A DNA stretch of 64,000 nucleotides from Cyclobacteriaceae bacterium. Its GTDB lineage: Bacteria > Bacteroidota > Bacteroidia > Cytophagales > Cyclobacteriaceae. The stretch covers positions 1 through 64,000 of the forward strand of contig PXCO01000071.1 of assembly GCA_003565295.1 (NCBI GenBank), read 5' to 3'. The translations under genes and the position numbers were made by a program. Shown one piece after another: positions 44,571-54,152 of this stretch (positions within the stretch are counted from its first letter, which is position 1; each line of letters begins with the position of its first letter). The notes under the pieces were generated by a model. The model had not been told where the DNA came from and searched no databases. It saw nothing but the letters and a program-made list of their open reading frames with translations.

Positions 44571-44927
44571 AGCTTTTACTTATATATGGTTCAGTGTAAG
44601 AATTTGGTAGCTTATCGGTCTTCTGCTAAATTAACCAAATAATTACTAATGGGAAGTAATTTTTAGAGAATTAAGCTAATAATTATTTTCCCTTTTTTAT
44701 GAATTTATTGACAAATCTATGGATTGGCTGTACAATTGTTGTAGCCACAAATTTTGTGCCCTGCATTATTGGCATAGTTGCCATTGATTACTCTGTATTA
44801 ATTCCCATAAAGCCCAAATATTCCTTCAAGTTCCTTATTTTTGTATTTCATTGCCTCCCCAAAATAATGAAAGATCACTTTTGCAGGCAAGTAAAAGGCG
44901 GAAGTTTGACCTTGATACAGTAATTAT
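44571..44927. other. Divergent intergenic region, no gene seen
   Basis: About 357 AT-rich bases between the divergent SOD and dapF genes. The ORF at 44699-44923 is hydrophobic but has neither a plausible context nor family features, so I do not call it. Both promoters probably lie here, but I could not define their boxes. Confidence 0.5.
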
Positions 44928-45743
44928 ATGGAAATCGAGTTTTATAAATATCAGGGAACCGGAAATGATTTTGTCATGCTAGATGACCGATCATGTACGT
45001 TGAATATCCAAGACACCTCATGGATTAAACTATTATGCCAACGAAGATTTGGTATTGGTTCCGATGGGCTAATTGTATTGCGGAATCATGAGAAATTTGA
45101 TTTCCATATGCATTATTTCAATGCAGATGGTTCCCAAAGTATGTGTGGGAATGGTGCCCGATGTGCAGTGGCTTTTGCTTCCTTTTTGGGAATGGTGGAG
45201 AACAAGGCTAAGTTCGTCGCCATAGACGGGCCACATATTAGCTTCCTCAAAAATGATCTGGTGGAGTTAAAAATGGGAGATGTGGAAAAGATTGATAAAG
45301 CAGATGAAGACTGGTTTGTGGATACTGGCTCCCCGCACCATGTAAGATATGTAGCTAAAGTGGAAGATTATCCGGTTTTGGAGGAAGGAGCCAAAATCCG
45401 CTATAGTGACCAATACCCCAATGGAGCAAATGTAAATTTTGTAGAAACTATAAGCGATAAAGCTATCTTGGTCCGAACCTATGAAAGAGGGGTGGAAGAC
45501 GAAACCTTATCTTGTGGAACGGGTGTAACGGCCTGTGCATTAGTCCATGGTAAGCTCAAAAATAGCAACGAAATAGCTATTAAAACTAAGGGGGGGGATT
45601 TGAAGGTCAACTTCAGCCTTCACCCCAATGGGAAAATTACGGACATTTGGCTTGTGGGCCCTGCAAAACAGGTTTTTTCAGGAAAAGTAGATTTAGAGAA
45701 AATGGCCACTAAAAGTGAAAAAAGTGGCATAATAATAGGATAG
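44928..45743 (+). CDS. dapF: Diaminopimelate epimerase
   Basis: 271 residues. Both catalytic cysteines are present: C73 in SMCGNGARCAVAF and the second in TLSCGTGVTACA. The start MEIEFYKYQGTGNDFVMLDD is typical. It interconverts LL- and meso-diaminopimelate for lysine and peptidoglycan synthesis. secA follows after 23 bp on the same strand. Confidence 0.97.
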   Translation: MEIEFYKYQGTGNDFVMLDDRSCTLNIQDTSWIKLLCQRRFGIGSDGLIVLRNHEKFDFHMHYFNADGSQSMCGNGARCAVAFASFLGMVENKAKFVAIDGPHISFLKNDLVELKMGDVEKIDKADEDWFVDTGSPHHVRYVAKVEDYPVLEEGAKIRYSDQYPNGANVNFVETISDKAILVRTYERGVEDETLSCGTGVTACALVHGKLKNSNEIAIKTKGGDLKVNFSLHPNGKITDIWLVGPAKQVFSGKVDLEKMATKSEKSGIIIG

Positions 45744-45766
45744 AAAAAGCGGAAAAGAATTCATAT

Positions 45767-48700
45767 ATGATAGAACTGATCGCAAAAGGACTCGCAAAGG
45801 TGTTCGGAACAAAATCAGACAGGGACATTAAACAACTTATGCCCCTTGTCGAAAATATAAAAGAAGCATATGCCAAATTATCCGGACTTACGGATGATGA
45901 ACTGCGGGGTCAAACTAGGGAGATTCGCTCCATCATAGATAAGGAGCTAAAAGTTTTTGACGATAAAATTGAAGATTTAAGAGCGCAGATAAATGCTCTT
46001 GACCCTGATAAAGTTCAGGCAAAAGATGCCCTGTTCACAGAAATAGAGAAAGTAGAAAAGGACAGAAATGAAGAGCTCGAAAAAGTACTGGAAAAGGTGC
46101 TGCCCAGGGCTTTTGCCGTCGTAAAGGAAACTGCCAAGAGGCTGAAGGAAAATCAACAATTGGTGGTAACTGCCAGCACGCAAGACCAGGAGATGGCTGC
46201 CGCCAAGGATTATGTGACCATCGATGGGGAAAAAGCGATTTGGGCAAATAAATGGATGGCCGCTGGCAGCGAAGTAACATGGGACATGGTCCATTATGAT
46301 GTGCAGCTCCTTGGCGGGGTGGCATTGCATAATGGAAAAATCGCCGAAATGGCCACGGGTGAAGGTAAAACCTTGGTATCCACGCTTCCTGCTTTTCTCA
46401 ATGCATTGTCCGGAAGGGGGGTTCACATTGTAACGGTAAACGATTATTTGGCCAAGCGGGACTCGGAATGGAATGCGCCACTCTTTGAGTTTCATGGGTT
46501 AAAGGTGGATTGTATAGATAAATACCCCCCCAACTCCCCAGGTAGAAGAAATGCATACAGCTGCGATATTGTATATGGCACCAACAACGAGTTTGGTTTT
46601 GATTACCTCAGGGATAATATGGCAAGAGATGCCAAAGATCTTGTGCAGGGAAAACATCATTTTGCCATGATCGATGAGGTGGATTCAGTACTCATTGACG
46701 ATGCCCGTACCCCTCTGATCATATCAGGCCCTATCCCTAAGGGAGATCAGCATGAATTTTACGACATGAAGCCCAGGGTATCCACCCTGGTAGACGAGCA
46801 GCGAAAATTGGTGCAGGGTTACCTGACAGATGCTAAAAAACTGATCAAAGGGGGCAACGAGAAGGAAGGAGGACTTGCCTTGTTTAGAGCCTTTAGGGGT
46901 TTACCGAAGTATAAGCCCTTGATCAAATACCTTTCTGAACCAGGCATACGTGTAATATTACAAAAGACAGAAAACTATTACCTTCAAGACAATAAGCGAA
47001 ACATGCCCGAGGCGGATGAACCGCTATTGTTTACTATAGACGAAAAGACCAACAGCGTGGACCTCACCGATAATGGCATAGAGGTAATCACAAAGAAAAA
47101 TGAAGATGCCAGCTTTTTCATTCTTCCCGACATAGGCACTGAAATCGCCGAAATGGAAAAAGATGAAAATGTGGATGAGAAGGAGAAGCTGATCAGAAAA
47201 GAAGAAATCATCAAAGATTACGGGGTAAAAGCGCAACGGATCCATACGGTAAACCAACTTCTGAAGGCTTATTGTATGTTTGAAAAGGACACCGAGTACA
47301 TCCTAGTGGATGGAAAGGTAAAAATCGTGGATGAGCAAACGGGACGGGTAATGGAGGGCCGAAGATATTCGGACGGACTTCACCAGGCAATTGAGGCAAA
47401 GGAAAACGTAAAGGTAGAAGATGCCACACAGACCTATGCCACCATTACCTTGCAAAACTATTTCCGTATGTACCACAAACTTGCCGGAATGACGGGTACC
47501 GCAGAAACAGAAGCCGGGGAATTTTGGCAAATTTATAAATTGGACGTGGTGGTGATCCCCACTAACAAACCCATACAACGGGCGGACAGGGAAGACAAGG
47601 TGTACAAAACGGTAAGAGAGAAATTCAACGCCGTGGTAGATGAGATCAACGAGCTCACCGAAGCCAACAGGCCAGTGCTCGTGGGTACCACCTCGGTGGA
47701 AATCTCAGAATTACTGAGTATGATGCTTACCCTGCGCAAAATCAAACACCAGGTCCTCAATGCGAAACAACATGCCAAAGAGGCAGACGTGGTGGCAGAG
47801 GCAGGGAAACCAAAGACCGTGACCATTGCCACTAACATGGCAGGTAGAGGAACGGACATAAAACTCACGCCAGAATCCAAGAAAGCCGGGGGTCTAGCCA
47901 TTATTGGTACCGAAAGACACGAATCCCGAAGGGTGGACAGACAGTTAAGGGGTAGAGCCGGGAGGCAGGGGGATCCCGGATCCTCTCAATTCTTTGTTTC
48001 TCTGGAGGACAACCTCATGCGGCTTTTTGGTTCAGAAAGAATTGCCAAATTGATGGATAGGATGGGACTGGAAGAAGGGGAAGTGATTCAGCACAGCATG
48101 ATCACCAAGTCCATTGAGCGGGCCCAACGTAAGGTAGAGGAAAACAATTTTGGCATCAGAAAAAGGCTGCTCGAATATGATGATGTCATGAACAGCCAAA
48201 GAGAAGTTGTCTACAAGCGTAGAAAGAACGCTCTAATAGGCGATAGATTGGAACTGGATATCCTCAACATCATGTATGATGTTTCGCAAGATGTGATAGA
48301 AATGGCCAAATCCACAGAAGATGTGGAAAACCTAAGAATGAACATTTTTAGTTCATTAGGAATTGACTATCCCATTACAGCGGAGGAGCTCAAGGAAAAA
48401 GACAGCCCCACGCTTACCAAGGAAGTATTTGATAAGGCTTATGAAAACTACGTGACCAAAAATAAGGGCATTTTAGAGAAGGCCATGCCTATCCTAAAAA
48501 ATGTCCACTTACAAAGAGGTGCAACGGTTAAGGAAATCCTTGTTCCCATTTCGGATGGGATAAAGCAGATCGGCGTTGTGATCAATTTGGAATCCACCTT
48601 GCAAAACGAAGGGAGAGACCTCATCAGAGCCGTGGAGAAAACGGTCACCTTGGCCATTATCGACCAAAACTGGAAAGAACATCTGCGGGACATGGACGAT

Positions 48701-49156
48701 CTTAAGCAATCCGTACAAAACGCAGTATATGAACAGAAAGACCCATTGCTGATTTATAAATTCGAGGCTTTTGAGATGTTCAAACGCTTCTTGGGCAAGC
48801 TTAACGACGATATCATCTCTTTCATTTCTAAATCCGACTTACCAAAACAAGACCCCGAGCAGGTAAAAGCAGCTCAAAGGGAGAGAAGGGAAGAAGCCAA
48901 AGTAACTGCCTCCAAAGAAGAGGCAGGAAGCACCTTGGGAGGGGGAGCTACAGCCACCGGACAGCGGGTAGCTGCTCAACAGGCCCAGGCAAGGGCCAGG
49001 AGAGAACCTGTACAACCCAGAAAAAGTGAAAGGGTATATGGAAGAAATGACCGGGTATCCGTGAAATACGCAGATGGCAAAGTAAAAAAAGACGTGAAGT
49101 ACAAAAGCGTGGAACAGGATATCGCTAATGCGAAATGTGTGGTAATAGAAGACTGA
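45767..49156 (+). CDS. secA: Preprotein translocase ATPase SecA
   Basis: 1129 residues, longer than the E. coli protein (901) because of the Bacteroidota-type N-terminal coiled insertion (about 60-110) and a large insertion around 340-490. Walker A is MATGEGKTLVSTLPA, Walker B is MIDEVDSVLIDDARTPLIISG, and the arginine-finger region is RGRAGRQGDPGSSQFFVS. The C-terminus is a low-complexity linker ending CVVIED without the cysteine-rich zinc tail, so SecB-type binding through that tail is absent. It drives Sec-dependent export at the inner membrane. Probably co-transcribed with the next two genes. Confidence 0.97.
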   Translation: MIELIAKGLAKVFGTKSDRDIKQLMPLVENIKEAYAKLSGLTDDELRGQTREIRSIIDKELKVFDDKIEDLRAQINALDPDKVQAKDALFTEIEKVEKDRNEELEKVLEKVLPRAFAVVKETAKRLKENQQLVVTASTQDQEMAAAKDYVTIDGEKAIWANKWMAAGSEVTWDMVHYDVQLLGGVALHNGKIAEMATGEGKTLVSTLPAFLNALSGRGVHIVTVNDYLAKRDSEWNAPLFEFHGLKVDCIDKYPPNSPGRRNAYSCDIVYGTNNEFGFDYLRDNMARDAKDLVQGKHHFAMIDEVDSVLIDDARTPLIISGPIPKGDQHEFYDMKPRVSTLVDEQRKLVQGYLTDAKKLIKGGNEKEGGLALFRAFRGLPKYKPLIKYLSEPGIRVILQKTENYYLQDNKRNMPEADEPLLFTIDEKTNSVDLTDNGIEVITKKNEDASFFILPDIGTEIAEMEKDENVDEKEKLIRKEEIIKDYGVKAQRIHTVNQLLKAYCMFEKDTEYILVDGKVKIVDEQTGRVMEGRRYSDGLHQAIEAKENVKVEDATQTYATITLQNYFRMYHKLAGMTGTAETEAGEFWQIYKLDVVVIPTNKPIQRADREDKVYKTVREKFNAVVDEINELTEANRPVLVGTTSVEISELLSMMLTLRKIKHQVLNAKQHAKEADVVAEAGKPKTVTIATNMAGRGTDIKLTPESKKAGGLAIIGTERHESRRVDRQLRGRAGRQGDPGSSQFFVSLEDNLMRLFGSERIAKLMDRMGLEEGEVIQHSMITKSIERAQRKVEENNFGIRKRLLEYDDVMNSQREVVYKRRKNALIGDRLELDILNIMYDVSQDVIEMAKSTEDVENLRMNIFSSLGIDYPITAEELKEKDSPTLTKEVFDKAYENYVTKNKGILEKAMPILKNVHLQRGATVKEILVPISDGIKQIGVVINLESTLQNEGRDLIRAVEKTVTLAIIDQNWKEHLRDMDDLKQSVQNAVYEQKDPLLIYKFEAFEMFKRFLGKLNDDIISFISKSDLPKQDPEQVKAAQRERREEAKVTASKEEAGSTLGGGATATGQRVAAQQAQARARREPVQPRKSERVYGRNDRVSVKYADGKVKKDVKYKSVEQDIANAKCVVIED

Positions 49157-49160
49157 CAGC

Positions 49161-49712
49161 ATGAAAAACTTTAGATTACTATATGGATTGTTCCTGCTCT
49201 TGTTTTCAAGTTGTGGACTGATCAACATTAAGAAAACCGGAGGTGCCGAGCGTTTTGTGGGATACACCGAAGATTTGGAAAGTAGTAGGATCCGATTTGA
49301 CGAGTTGCCCGAACCAAGCACAAGAGCAGGTAGCTTCGTGGAGGTAAATGCCGTGGATGAAGATTTGAAGGAGGCCATAGACAACTACATCCGGGAGAAA
49401 GAAAGAGATGATTTCATTTCTGGCTTTACCATTCTGGTTTACAGTGGTGTGGATAGAGAAGAAGCCTTTAAAACCCGTAACAAGTTATATTCCGAACATG
49501 AAGATATCCTCACCTTTATGCAATACCAGCAACCCAGATATTTGGTGAAAGTTGGCAAATACATCAATAGAATAGAAGCGCTCGCCTGGTATGAAAAGAT
49601 CAAGGAGGAATTTCCAGCTGCCAGAATCATCCAAGATAGATTCGAAAGGGAGAAAGTAAGAAAAAGACAAGAACAAGAAGAAACCCTAGAAAATGTCAAT
49701 ACAGAAAATTAA
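49161..49712 (+). CDS. SPOR-like domain lipoprotein
   Basis: 183 residues with a lipobox (LLFSSC, Cys near 19). The C-terminal half (about 90-165) reads GFTILVYSGVDREEAFKTRNKLY...QPRYLVKVGKYINRIEALAWYEKI, the pattern of SPOR-like repeats that bind denuded peptidoglycan. A charged, glutamate-rich tail follows. It begins 4 bp after secA and its end overlaps the M20 gene by 20 bp. Confidence 0.78.
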   Translation: MKNFRLLYGLFLLLFSSCGLINIKKTGGAERFVGYTEDLESSRIRFDELPEPSTRAGSFVEVNAVDEDLKEAIDNYIREKERDDFISGFTILVYSGVDREEAFKTRNKLYSEHEDILTFMQYQQPRYLVKVGKYINRIEALAWYEKIKEEFPAARIIQDRFEREKVRKRQEQEETLENVNTEN

Positions 49713-50880
49713 GGATTTGGCAGCGGCCTACAAAGAAGAAGTGATCGCCAACAGAAGGCACTTGCATCAGCATCCTGAACTTTCATTTGAAGAGCACCAA
49801 ACTGCATCCTATGTAGAGGGCCAATTGAGAAAAATTGGAATTAGCGATGTTGAACGAAAGGCGGAAACGGGGATTGTGGCTTTGATCAGAGGAAAAAACC
49901 CAGAAAAAAAGACCATTGCCCTTAGGGCTGACATGGATGCTTTACCGATTCAAGAAACGAACGAAGTTCCTTATAAGTCTAAAAATCAAGGGGTCATGCA
50001 CGCATGTGGACATGATGTGCATACTTCTTCTTTGTTAGGATCTTCCAAAATTCTACATGAATTAAGAAACGAATTTGAAGGCACCATCAAATTGATTTTC
50101 CAACCTGGAGAGGAACGTGTTCCAGGAGGGGCGTCTTTGATGATTAAGGACAAGGCCTTGGAAAACCCGAAACCAACAGCCATCATAGGCCAGCACGTGA
50201 TGCCCCTTATCCCTGCCGGAAAAGTGGGTTTCAGGCCGGGCATGTACATGGCCAGTGCAGATGAGCTATACCTTACCATCAAAGGTAAAGGAGGCCATGG
50301 GGCCATGCCGGAAACCTTGGTTGATCCTGTGTTGGTAACTTCTCATATCATCGTTGCATTACAACAGGTGGTGAGCCGGAGGGCAAGTCCTAAAATTCCA
50401 TCTGTGCTTTCCTTCGGTAAAGTGATTGCAGATGGTGCTACCAATGTAATTCCAAATGAGGTAAAGGTAGAAGGTACTTTCAGGACCTTAGATGAAGATT
50501 GGCGACAAAAAGCCCATGAAATTATGGTCAAGATAGCAAAGGGAATCGCTGAAGGAATGGGAGCAGAAATTGATTTCGAAGTGAGAAAAGGATACCCTTT
50601 TTTAAAAAACGACCCCCTGCTTACAGCCAACAGCATCTCCGCAGCAAAGGATTATCTGGGAGAGGAGAATGTGGTGGACTTAGATATATGGATGGCTGCA
50701 GAAGATTTTTCCTACTATACGCAGGAAATGGACGGTTGTTTTTACCGCCTGGGAACCCGCAATGAAGAAAAAGGAATTATCTCCGGAGTACATACCCCCA
50801 CCTTTGATATAGATGAAAATGCCTTGGGGATTAGCACAGGTTTGATGGCTTATTTGGCCATTCAAGCATTAAAGGAATAA
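49693..50880 (+). CDS. M20 family amidohydrolase (hippurate/IAA-amino-acid hydrolase-like)
   Basis: 395 residues. Metal-binding motifs include HACGHDVHTSSLLG, QPGEERVPGG and GQHVMPL, with the late ligand His in SGVHTPTFDID. The lid domain has GKGGHGAMPE. The family removes acyl groups from amino acids or cleaves dipeptides in the cytoplasm. It has no signal peptide and overlaps the preceding SPOR gene by 20 bp. About 230 bp without recognisable genes follow. Confidence 0.94.
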   Translation: MSIQKIKDLAAAYKEEVIANRRHLHQHPELSFEEHQTASYVEGQLRKIGISDVERKAETGIVALIRGKNPEKKTIALRADMDALPIQETNEVPYKSKNQGVMHACGHDVHTSSLLGSSKILHELRNEFEGTIKLIFQPGEERVPGGASLMIKDKALENPKPTAIIGQHVMPLIPAGKVGFRPGMYMASADELYLTIKGKGGHGAMPETLVDPVLVTSHIIVALQQVVSRRASPKIPSVLSFGKVIADGATNVIPNEVKVEGTFRTLDEDWRQKAHEIMVKIAKGIAEGMGAEIDFEVRKGYPFLKNDPLLTANSISAAKDYLGEENVVDLDIWMAAEDFSYYTQEMDGCFYRLGTRNEEKGIISGVHTPTFDIDENALGISTGLMAYLAIQALKE

Positions 50881-51110
50881 TTTCTGATTGAACGGATATG
50901 CCATTGTTTATCCCTTTTTTTCCATTTTGGATAGGCAATAAAAATAGCGTTGAGCATGATATACTTGCTCAAGGCCCATTAGCCGATAGCTTATTCAACG
51001 GGGGTATTCTCTATCCTGTGAGAAGGTATTCCATTCTTTGCTGCTTAGCGAAAAGCGGTTCTTGGGTTGCAGCATTCAGCTTTTCTGAAGGAAACTTGCA
51101 GGGCCGATGG

Positions 51111-51803
51111 CTAATTTCCGGCCGCAATCACCGCTAGGTCTACAGAGGTAGGCTGGCTCTCCTCCAAACAAGTGGCGCAGGATGCAAGGGTGGCTCCGGT
51201 GGTGAGCACGTCATCTACCAGTAGAAGGCGCTTTCCCGAGAATAATTCCTGCTGCTTGACTTCAAAAACATTGTCCACGTTTATCCATCTTTGCAGTCTG
51301 GATTTTTTGGTTTGCGTACTGGTATCCACTTTTCTGGAGATACCCTGCACCACTTCCACGCCCAAAACTTCTCCTATTCCTTGAGCAAAACAAAAACTTT
51401 GGTTGTATCCTCTTCTTCTTAATTTATGGGGATGCAGGGGCACGGGTATGATATAATCCCATTCGGACCCAAAACCATTTTCCAGTAATAGTCTGCCATA
51501 TCTCTTTCCCAACATGATGCCCAAATTAGGTCTATTTTTATATTTCAACTGGTGGAGTAATTTTTGACTGCTGCCCTTTTTGGCGAATCTCAAAAAAGCC
51601 ATGACCCTACCCACCTTTGCCAGTCCCTTGATTTTTTGACTAAGGTCGTTTTCAAAGGGCATCAGATGGTAATCTGCAATGGGCAGTTTCATTTCACAAA
51701 ACCGACAGATCTGATCCTCAAAGGCATAAAGGCTTCTTTTGCACACTGCACAGGTGCTGGGGAAAACAAGTGCCAAAAAATCTTCCCAAAATGTGAAACG
51801 CAT
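51111..51803 (-). CDS. ComF family phosphoribosyltransferase-like protein
   Basis: 230 residues. The N-terminal double zinc-finger is CAVCKRSLYAFEDQICRFC, and the PRPP-binding loop is LLLVDDVLTTGATLASCA near the C-terminus. YIIPVPLHPHKLRRRGYNQS is the typical ComF middle. ComF proteins take part in DNA uptake for transformation in some bacteria; the biochemical role is unclear. Monocistronic, divergent from the gene at 51901. Confidence 0.94.
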   Translation of the reverse strand: MRFTFWEDFLALVFPSTCAVCKRSLYAFEDQICRFCEMKLPIADYHLMPFENDLSQKIKGLAKVGRVMAFLRFAKKGSSQKLLHQLKYKNRPNLGIMLGKRYGRLLLENGFGSEWDYIIPVPLHPHKLRRRGYNQSFCFAQGIGEVLGVEVVQGISRKVDTSTQTKKSRLQRWINVDNVFEVKQQELFSGKRLLLVDDVLTTGATLASCATCLEESQPTSVDLAVIAAGN

Positions 51804-51900
51804 AGAGAATTCGACTTGTTAATTCATTGAGCCATCAATAACTATTATATTTGTAGGCTATAATTGAGTAATTTAGCACTTAGGTGTTAATTTGACAAAC

Positions 51901-52263
51901 ATGTTTCGAAAAGACCTAGATTTAGAAATACGCTGGAAAAAACTTTGTGTAGGCCTGGGAGAGCTTCTGGGCAAGCAACCTACAGACTTAAATGCCGTAC
52001 TCTTTATCATCGGTGTGCAGGAATTAGGCAAGGGTAATCTTTCATTTTCAAAGGAGGAAAAACAAGATTTAATGCATATAGCGGTATGTAAGGTCTTGAG
52101 TTATTCCGGTTTTTATGAACTGGATTTCCTGGATCAGGAGGGTTGGCCCCATTGGAAATTGACAAAAGAGCTTCCCCATTTGGATACGGCTGAACAAGAA
52201 AAGATGCTGAAACTCCATGTGTTAGAATATTTTGAGAAAGAGTTTGAAACGGAAATCAAATAA
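51901..52263 (+). CDS. Conserved hypothetical protein upstream of xth
   Basis: 120 residues from ATG 51901 (the track uses a TTG 9 bp earlier). Predicted cytoplasmic and helical, with FRKDLDLEIRWKKLCVGLGE at the N-terminus and a region LNAVLFIIGVQELGKG. I do not recognise a characterised family. Its stop is directly followed by the xth ATG (TAAATG), indicating an operon. Confidence 0.7.
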   Translation: MFRKDLDLEIRWKKLCVGLGELLGKQPTDLNAVLFIIGVQELGKGNLSFSKEEKQDLMHIAVCKVLSYSGFYELDFLDQEGWPHWKLTKELPHLDTAEQEKMLKLHVLEYFEKEFETEIK

Positions 52264-53028
52264 ATGAAACTTATTTCCTATAACGTGAACGGAATTCGTG
52301 CGGCCTTGCGAAAAGGTTTTCTGGATTGGCTAAAGGCATCGGATGCGGATGTGGTGGCATTACAGGAAGTTAAGTCCACACTGGATCAAATCAGCCCTGC
52401 AATGTTTGAAGACCTAGGTTATAACGTTTACTGGCACGCAGCCGGTAAAAAGGGATATAGTGGAGTGGCCACCTTAAGCCGGATTACCCCTAAGAAGGTT
52501 CATTACGGAATAGGTAAGGAATTATTCGATATGGAAGGAAGGGTGCTCCGTTTGGATTTTGATGAATTTGCCTTCATAAACACCTATTTTCCCTCTGGCA
52601 CCACAGGGGAAATAAGACAGACCATAAAATATGAATTCTTGGATGATATCTACGAATTAAGCAAGGACTTAAAAGAAGCAGTTCCAGGAATCATTTGGAG
52701 TGGTGATTACAACATTTGCCATAAAGCAATAGATATCCATGACCCGGTGTCCAATAAAAAAAGTTCAGGCTTTTTACCTGAGGAGCGTGCTTGGATGGAT
52801 AAATTCACCTCATCGGGTTTTACCGATACCTTTAGACTCATTCACCCTGAGATTCCCCACCAGTACACTTGGTGGAGTTACAGGGCCAATTCCCGCAGTA
52901 AAAACAAGGGTTGGAGGATAGATTACCACATGGCCACAGAAAATTTAAGGGAAAGGGTAAAAGATTCAAAAATTTTATCAGATATTGTTCATTCTGACCA
53001 TTGTCCGATTTTGCTGGAGATGGATTAG
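52264..53028 (+). CDS. xth: Exodeoxyribonuclease III (AP endonuclease)
   Basis: 254 residues with the family's conserved blocks: KLISYNVNGIRAALRKG, VVALQEVK (metal-binding Glu), SGDYNICHKAID (catalytic Asp and Asn) and HSDHCPILLEMD at the C-terminus. It incises abasic sites and trims 3' ends in base excision repair. First position of coupling with the preceding hypothetical gene. Confidence 0.96.
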   Translation: MKLISYNVNGIRAALRKGFLDWLKASDADVVALQEVKSTLDQISPAMFEDLGYNVYWHAAGKKGYSGVATLSRITPKKVHYGIGKELFDMEGRVLRLDFDEFAFINTYFPSGTTGEIRQTIKYEFLDDIYELSKDLKEAVPGIIWSGDYNICHKAIDIHDPVSNKKSSGFLPEERAWMDKFTSSGFTDTFRLIHPEIPHQYTWWSYRANSRSKNKGWRIDYHMATENLRERVKDSKILSDIVHSDHCPILLEMD

Positions 53029-53070
53029 ATGGAATATTAAATATATTCATCACATAAGGAAAAAATCTTA

Positions 53071-53472
53071 ATGAAATCGATTAAAATTTCTATTCCATCA
53101 TTAATTGAGAATATTACCATCATTGAGAGCTTCATTGATAATGCAAAAGAGAGGTTCCATATTAATGACGATATTTACGGTAATATCATGATATCAGTAA
53201 CGGAATGTGTGAGCAATGCCATCATACATGGAAACAAACAAAACAGTAAGAAGACCGTAAACATAGAACTTAAATTTTTAGACAACCAGATTAAGTTCAT
53301 TATCCAAGACCAGGGCGAAGGCTATGATTTCCAACATTTGGAGGATCCTACCTCACCAGAAAACCTGGAAAAATCAGGAGGAAGGGGAGTGTTCATCATG
53401 AAGCATCTCTGTGACGAAATTGAATTTGAAGATGAAGGAAGAAAAACCATCCTTACTTTTTACATGAACTAG
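53071..53472 (+). CDS. RsbW-like ATP-binding protein (anti-sigma/serine kinase fold)
   Basis: 133 residues, a single HATPase domain. The N-box is VTECVSNAIIHGNKQN, the G1 box is DQGEGYDF and the G2-type box is GGRGVFIMKHLCDEIEF. Proteins like this bind ATP and act as anti-sigma or switch kinases in partner-switching systems; no antagonist gene is adjacent. Its stop is 1 bp before ybeY, so the two are co-translated. Confidence 0.9.
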   Translation: MKSIKISIPSLIENITIIESFIDNAKERFHINDDIYGNIMISVTECVSNAIIHGNKQNSKKTVNIELKFLDNQIKFIIQDQGEGYDFQHLEDPTSPENLEKSGGRGVFIMKHLCDEIEFEDEGRKTILTFYMN

Positions 53473-53473
53473 G

Positions 53474-53890
53474 ATGCCTATCAGGTTTTTTACGGAAGAG
53501 ATAAACTTTAACCTCAAAGAAAAGAAGAAGCACCGTAATTGGTTGACAGACTTTGTCAAGGAGGAGGGTTTTATAATCGGAGAAATCAATTATGTGTTTT
53601 GTTCCGACGAATACCTTCACAAAATCAACATAGCGTACCTTGGCCATGACACCTATACGGATATCATTACCTTTGATCAGAGTGATTCATCTGAAGAAAT
53701 CTCAGGAGATATTTTTGTGAGCATTGAGCGTGTAATTGAAAACGCAAAACAAAACAAAACAGGATTCGAAGAAGAGCTCCGAAGGGTAATCGCACATGGT
53801 ATTTTACACCTTATGGGCTATAAAGATAAATCTAGCCAGGATGTAGAACAAATGAGGGAAAAAGAGAACAATGCATTACAGAAATATTGA
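53474..53890 (+). CDS. ybeY: rRNA maturation endonuclease YbeY
   Basis: 138 residues with the zinc motif HGILHLMGYKD. The canonical motif is HGxLHLxGYDH; the third histidine is replaced by Asp in the sequence seen here, a variant I believe is usual in Bacteroidota. YbeY takes part in 16S rRNA 3' maturation and ribosome quality control. It is followed 12 bp later by the first of three parS-like sites. Confidence 0.94.
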   Translation: MPIRFFTEEINFNLKEKKKHRNWLTDFVKEEGFIIGEINYVFCSDEYLHKINIAYLGHDTYTDIITFDQSDSSEEISGDIFVSIERVIENAKQNKTGFEEELRRVIAHGILHLMGYKDKSSQDVEQMREKENNALQKY

Positions 53891-53902
53891 ATAAACAGAT
53901 GG

Positions 53903-53918
53903 TGTTCCACGTGGAACA
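53903..53918. promoter_or_regulatory. parS: parS-like site 1
   Basis: TGTTCCACGTGGAACA, a perfect 16-bp palindrome identical to classic chromosomal parS sequences bound by ParB. Confidence 0.9.
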
Positions 53919-53948
53919 TTCCCCGAGAAGACCAAAGGCATAGGCAGG

Positions 53949-53964
53949 TGTTCCACGTGGAACA
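53949..53964. promoter_or_regulatory. parS: parS-like site 2
   Basis: TGTTCCACGTGGAACA, identical to site 1 and 46 bp downstream of it. Confidence 0.9.
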
Positions 53965-53993
53965 CAAGCAAAGAACCAAAAAGATTAAACTGA

Positions 53994-54009
53994 TGTTTCA
54001 CGTGGAACA
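53994..54009. promoter_or_regulatory. parS: parS-like site 3
   Basis: TGTTTCACGTGGAACA, one base off a perfect palindrome and 45 bp after site 2. All three lie in the ybeY-mnmG gap. Confidence 0.88.
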
Positions 54010-54152
54010 TTGCAAACGGAAATCGGGGTGAAAATAGGGCGGATGGGGGTTTCATAAAAGTTGATAAATTCACCAAAAATAATTTCCTATCGGGTCAGTT
54101 ACCTTAAGAGATCAAAACCGACAACCGAGGGAATAATTAAAAATTGAACAAT

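Noticed and set aside
44699-44923. 74-residue ORF before dapF
   Set aside because: Hydrophobic by chance in AT-rich promoter DNA, with no recognisable family and no operon logic.
50898-51137. 79-residue ORF between the M20 gene and comF
   Set aside because: No family, low-quality composition, and it overlaps the 3' end of comF on the other strand.
53903-54009. CRISPR-like repeat array
   Set aside because: Three copies with 29-30 bp between them superficially resemble one, but the repeats are 16-bp ParB-type palindromes and there are no cas genes.
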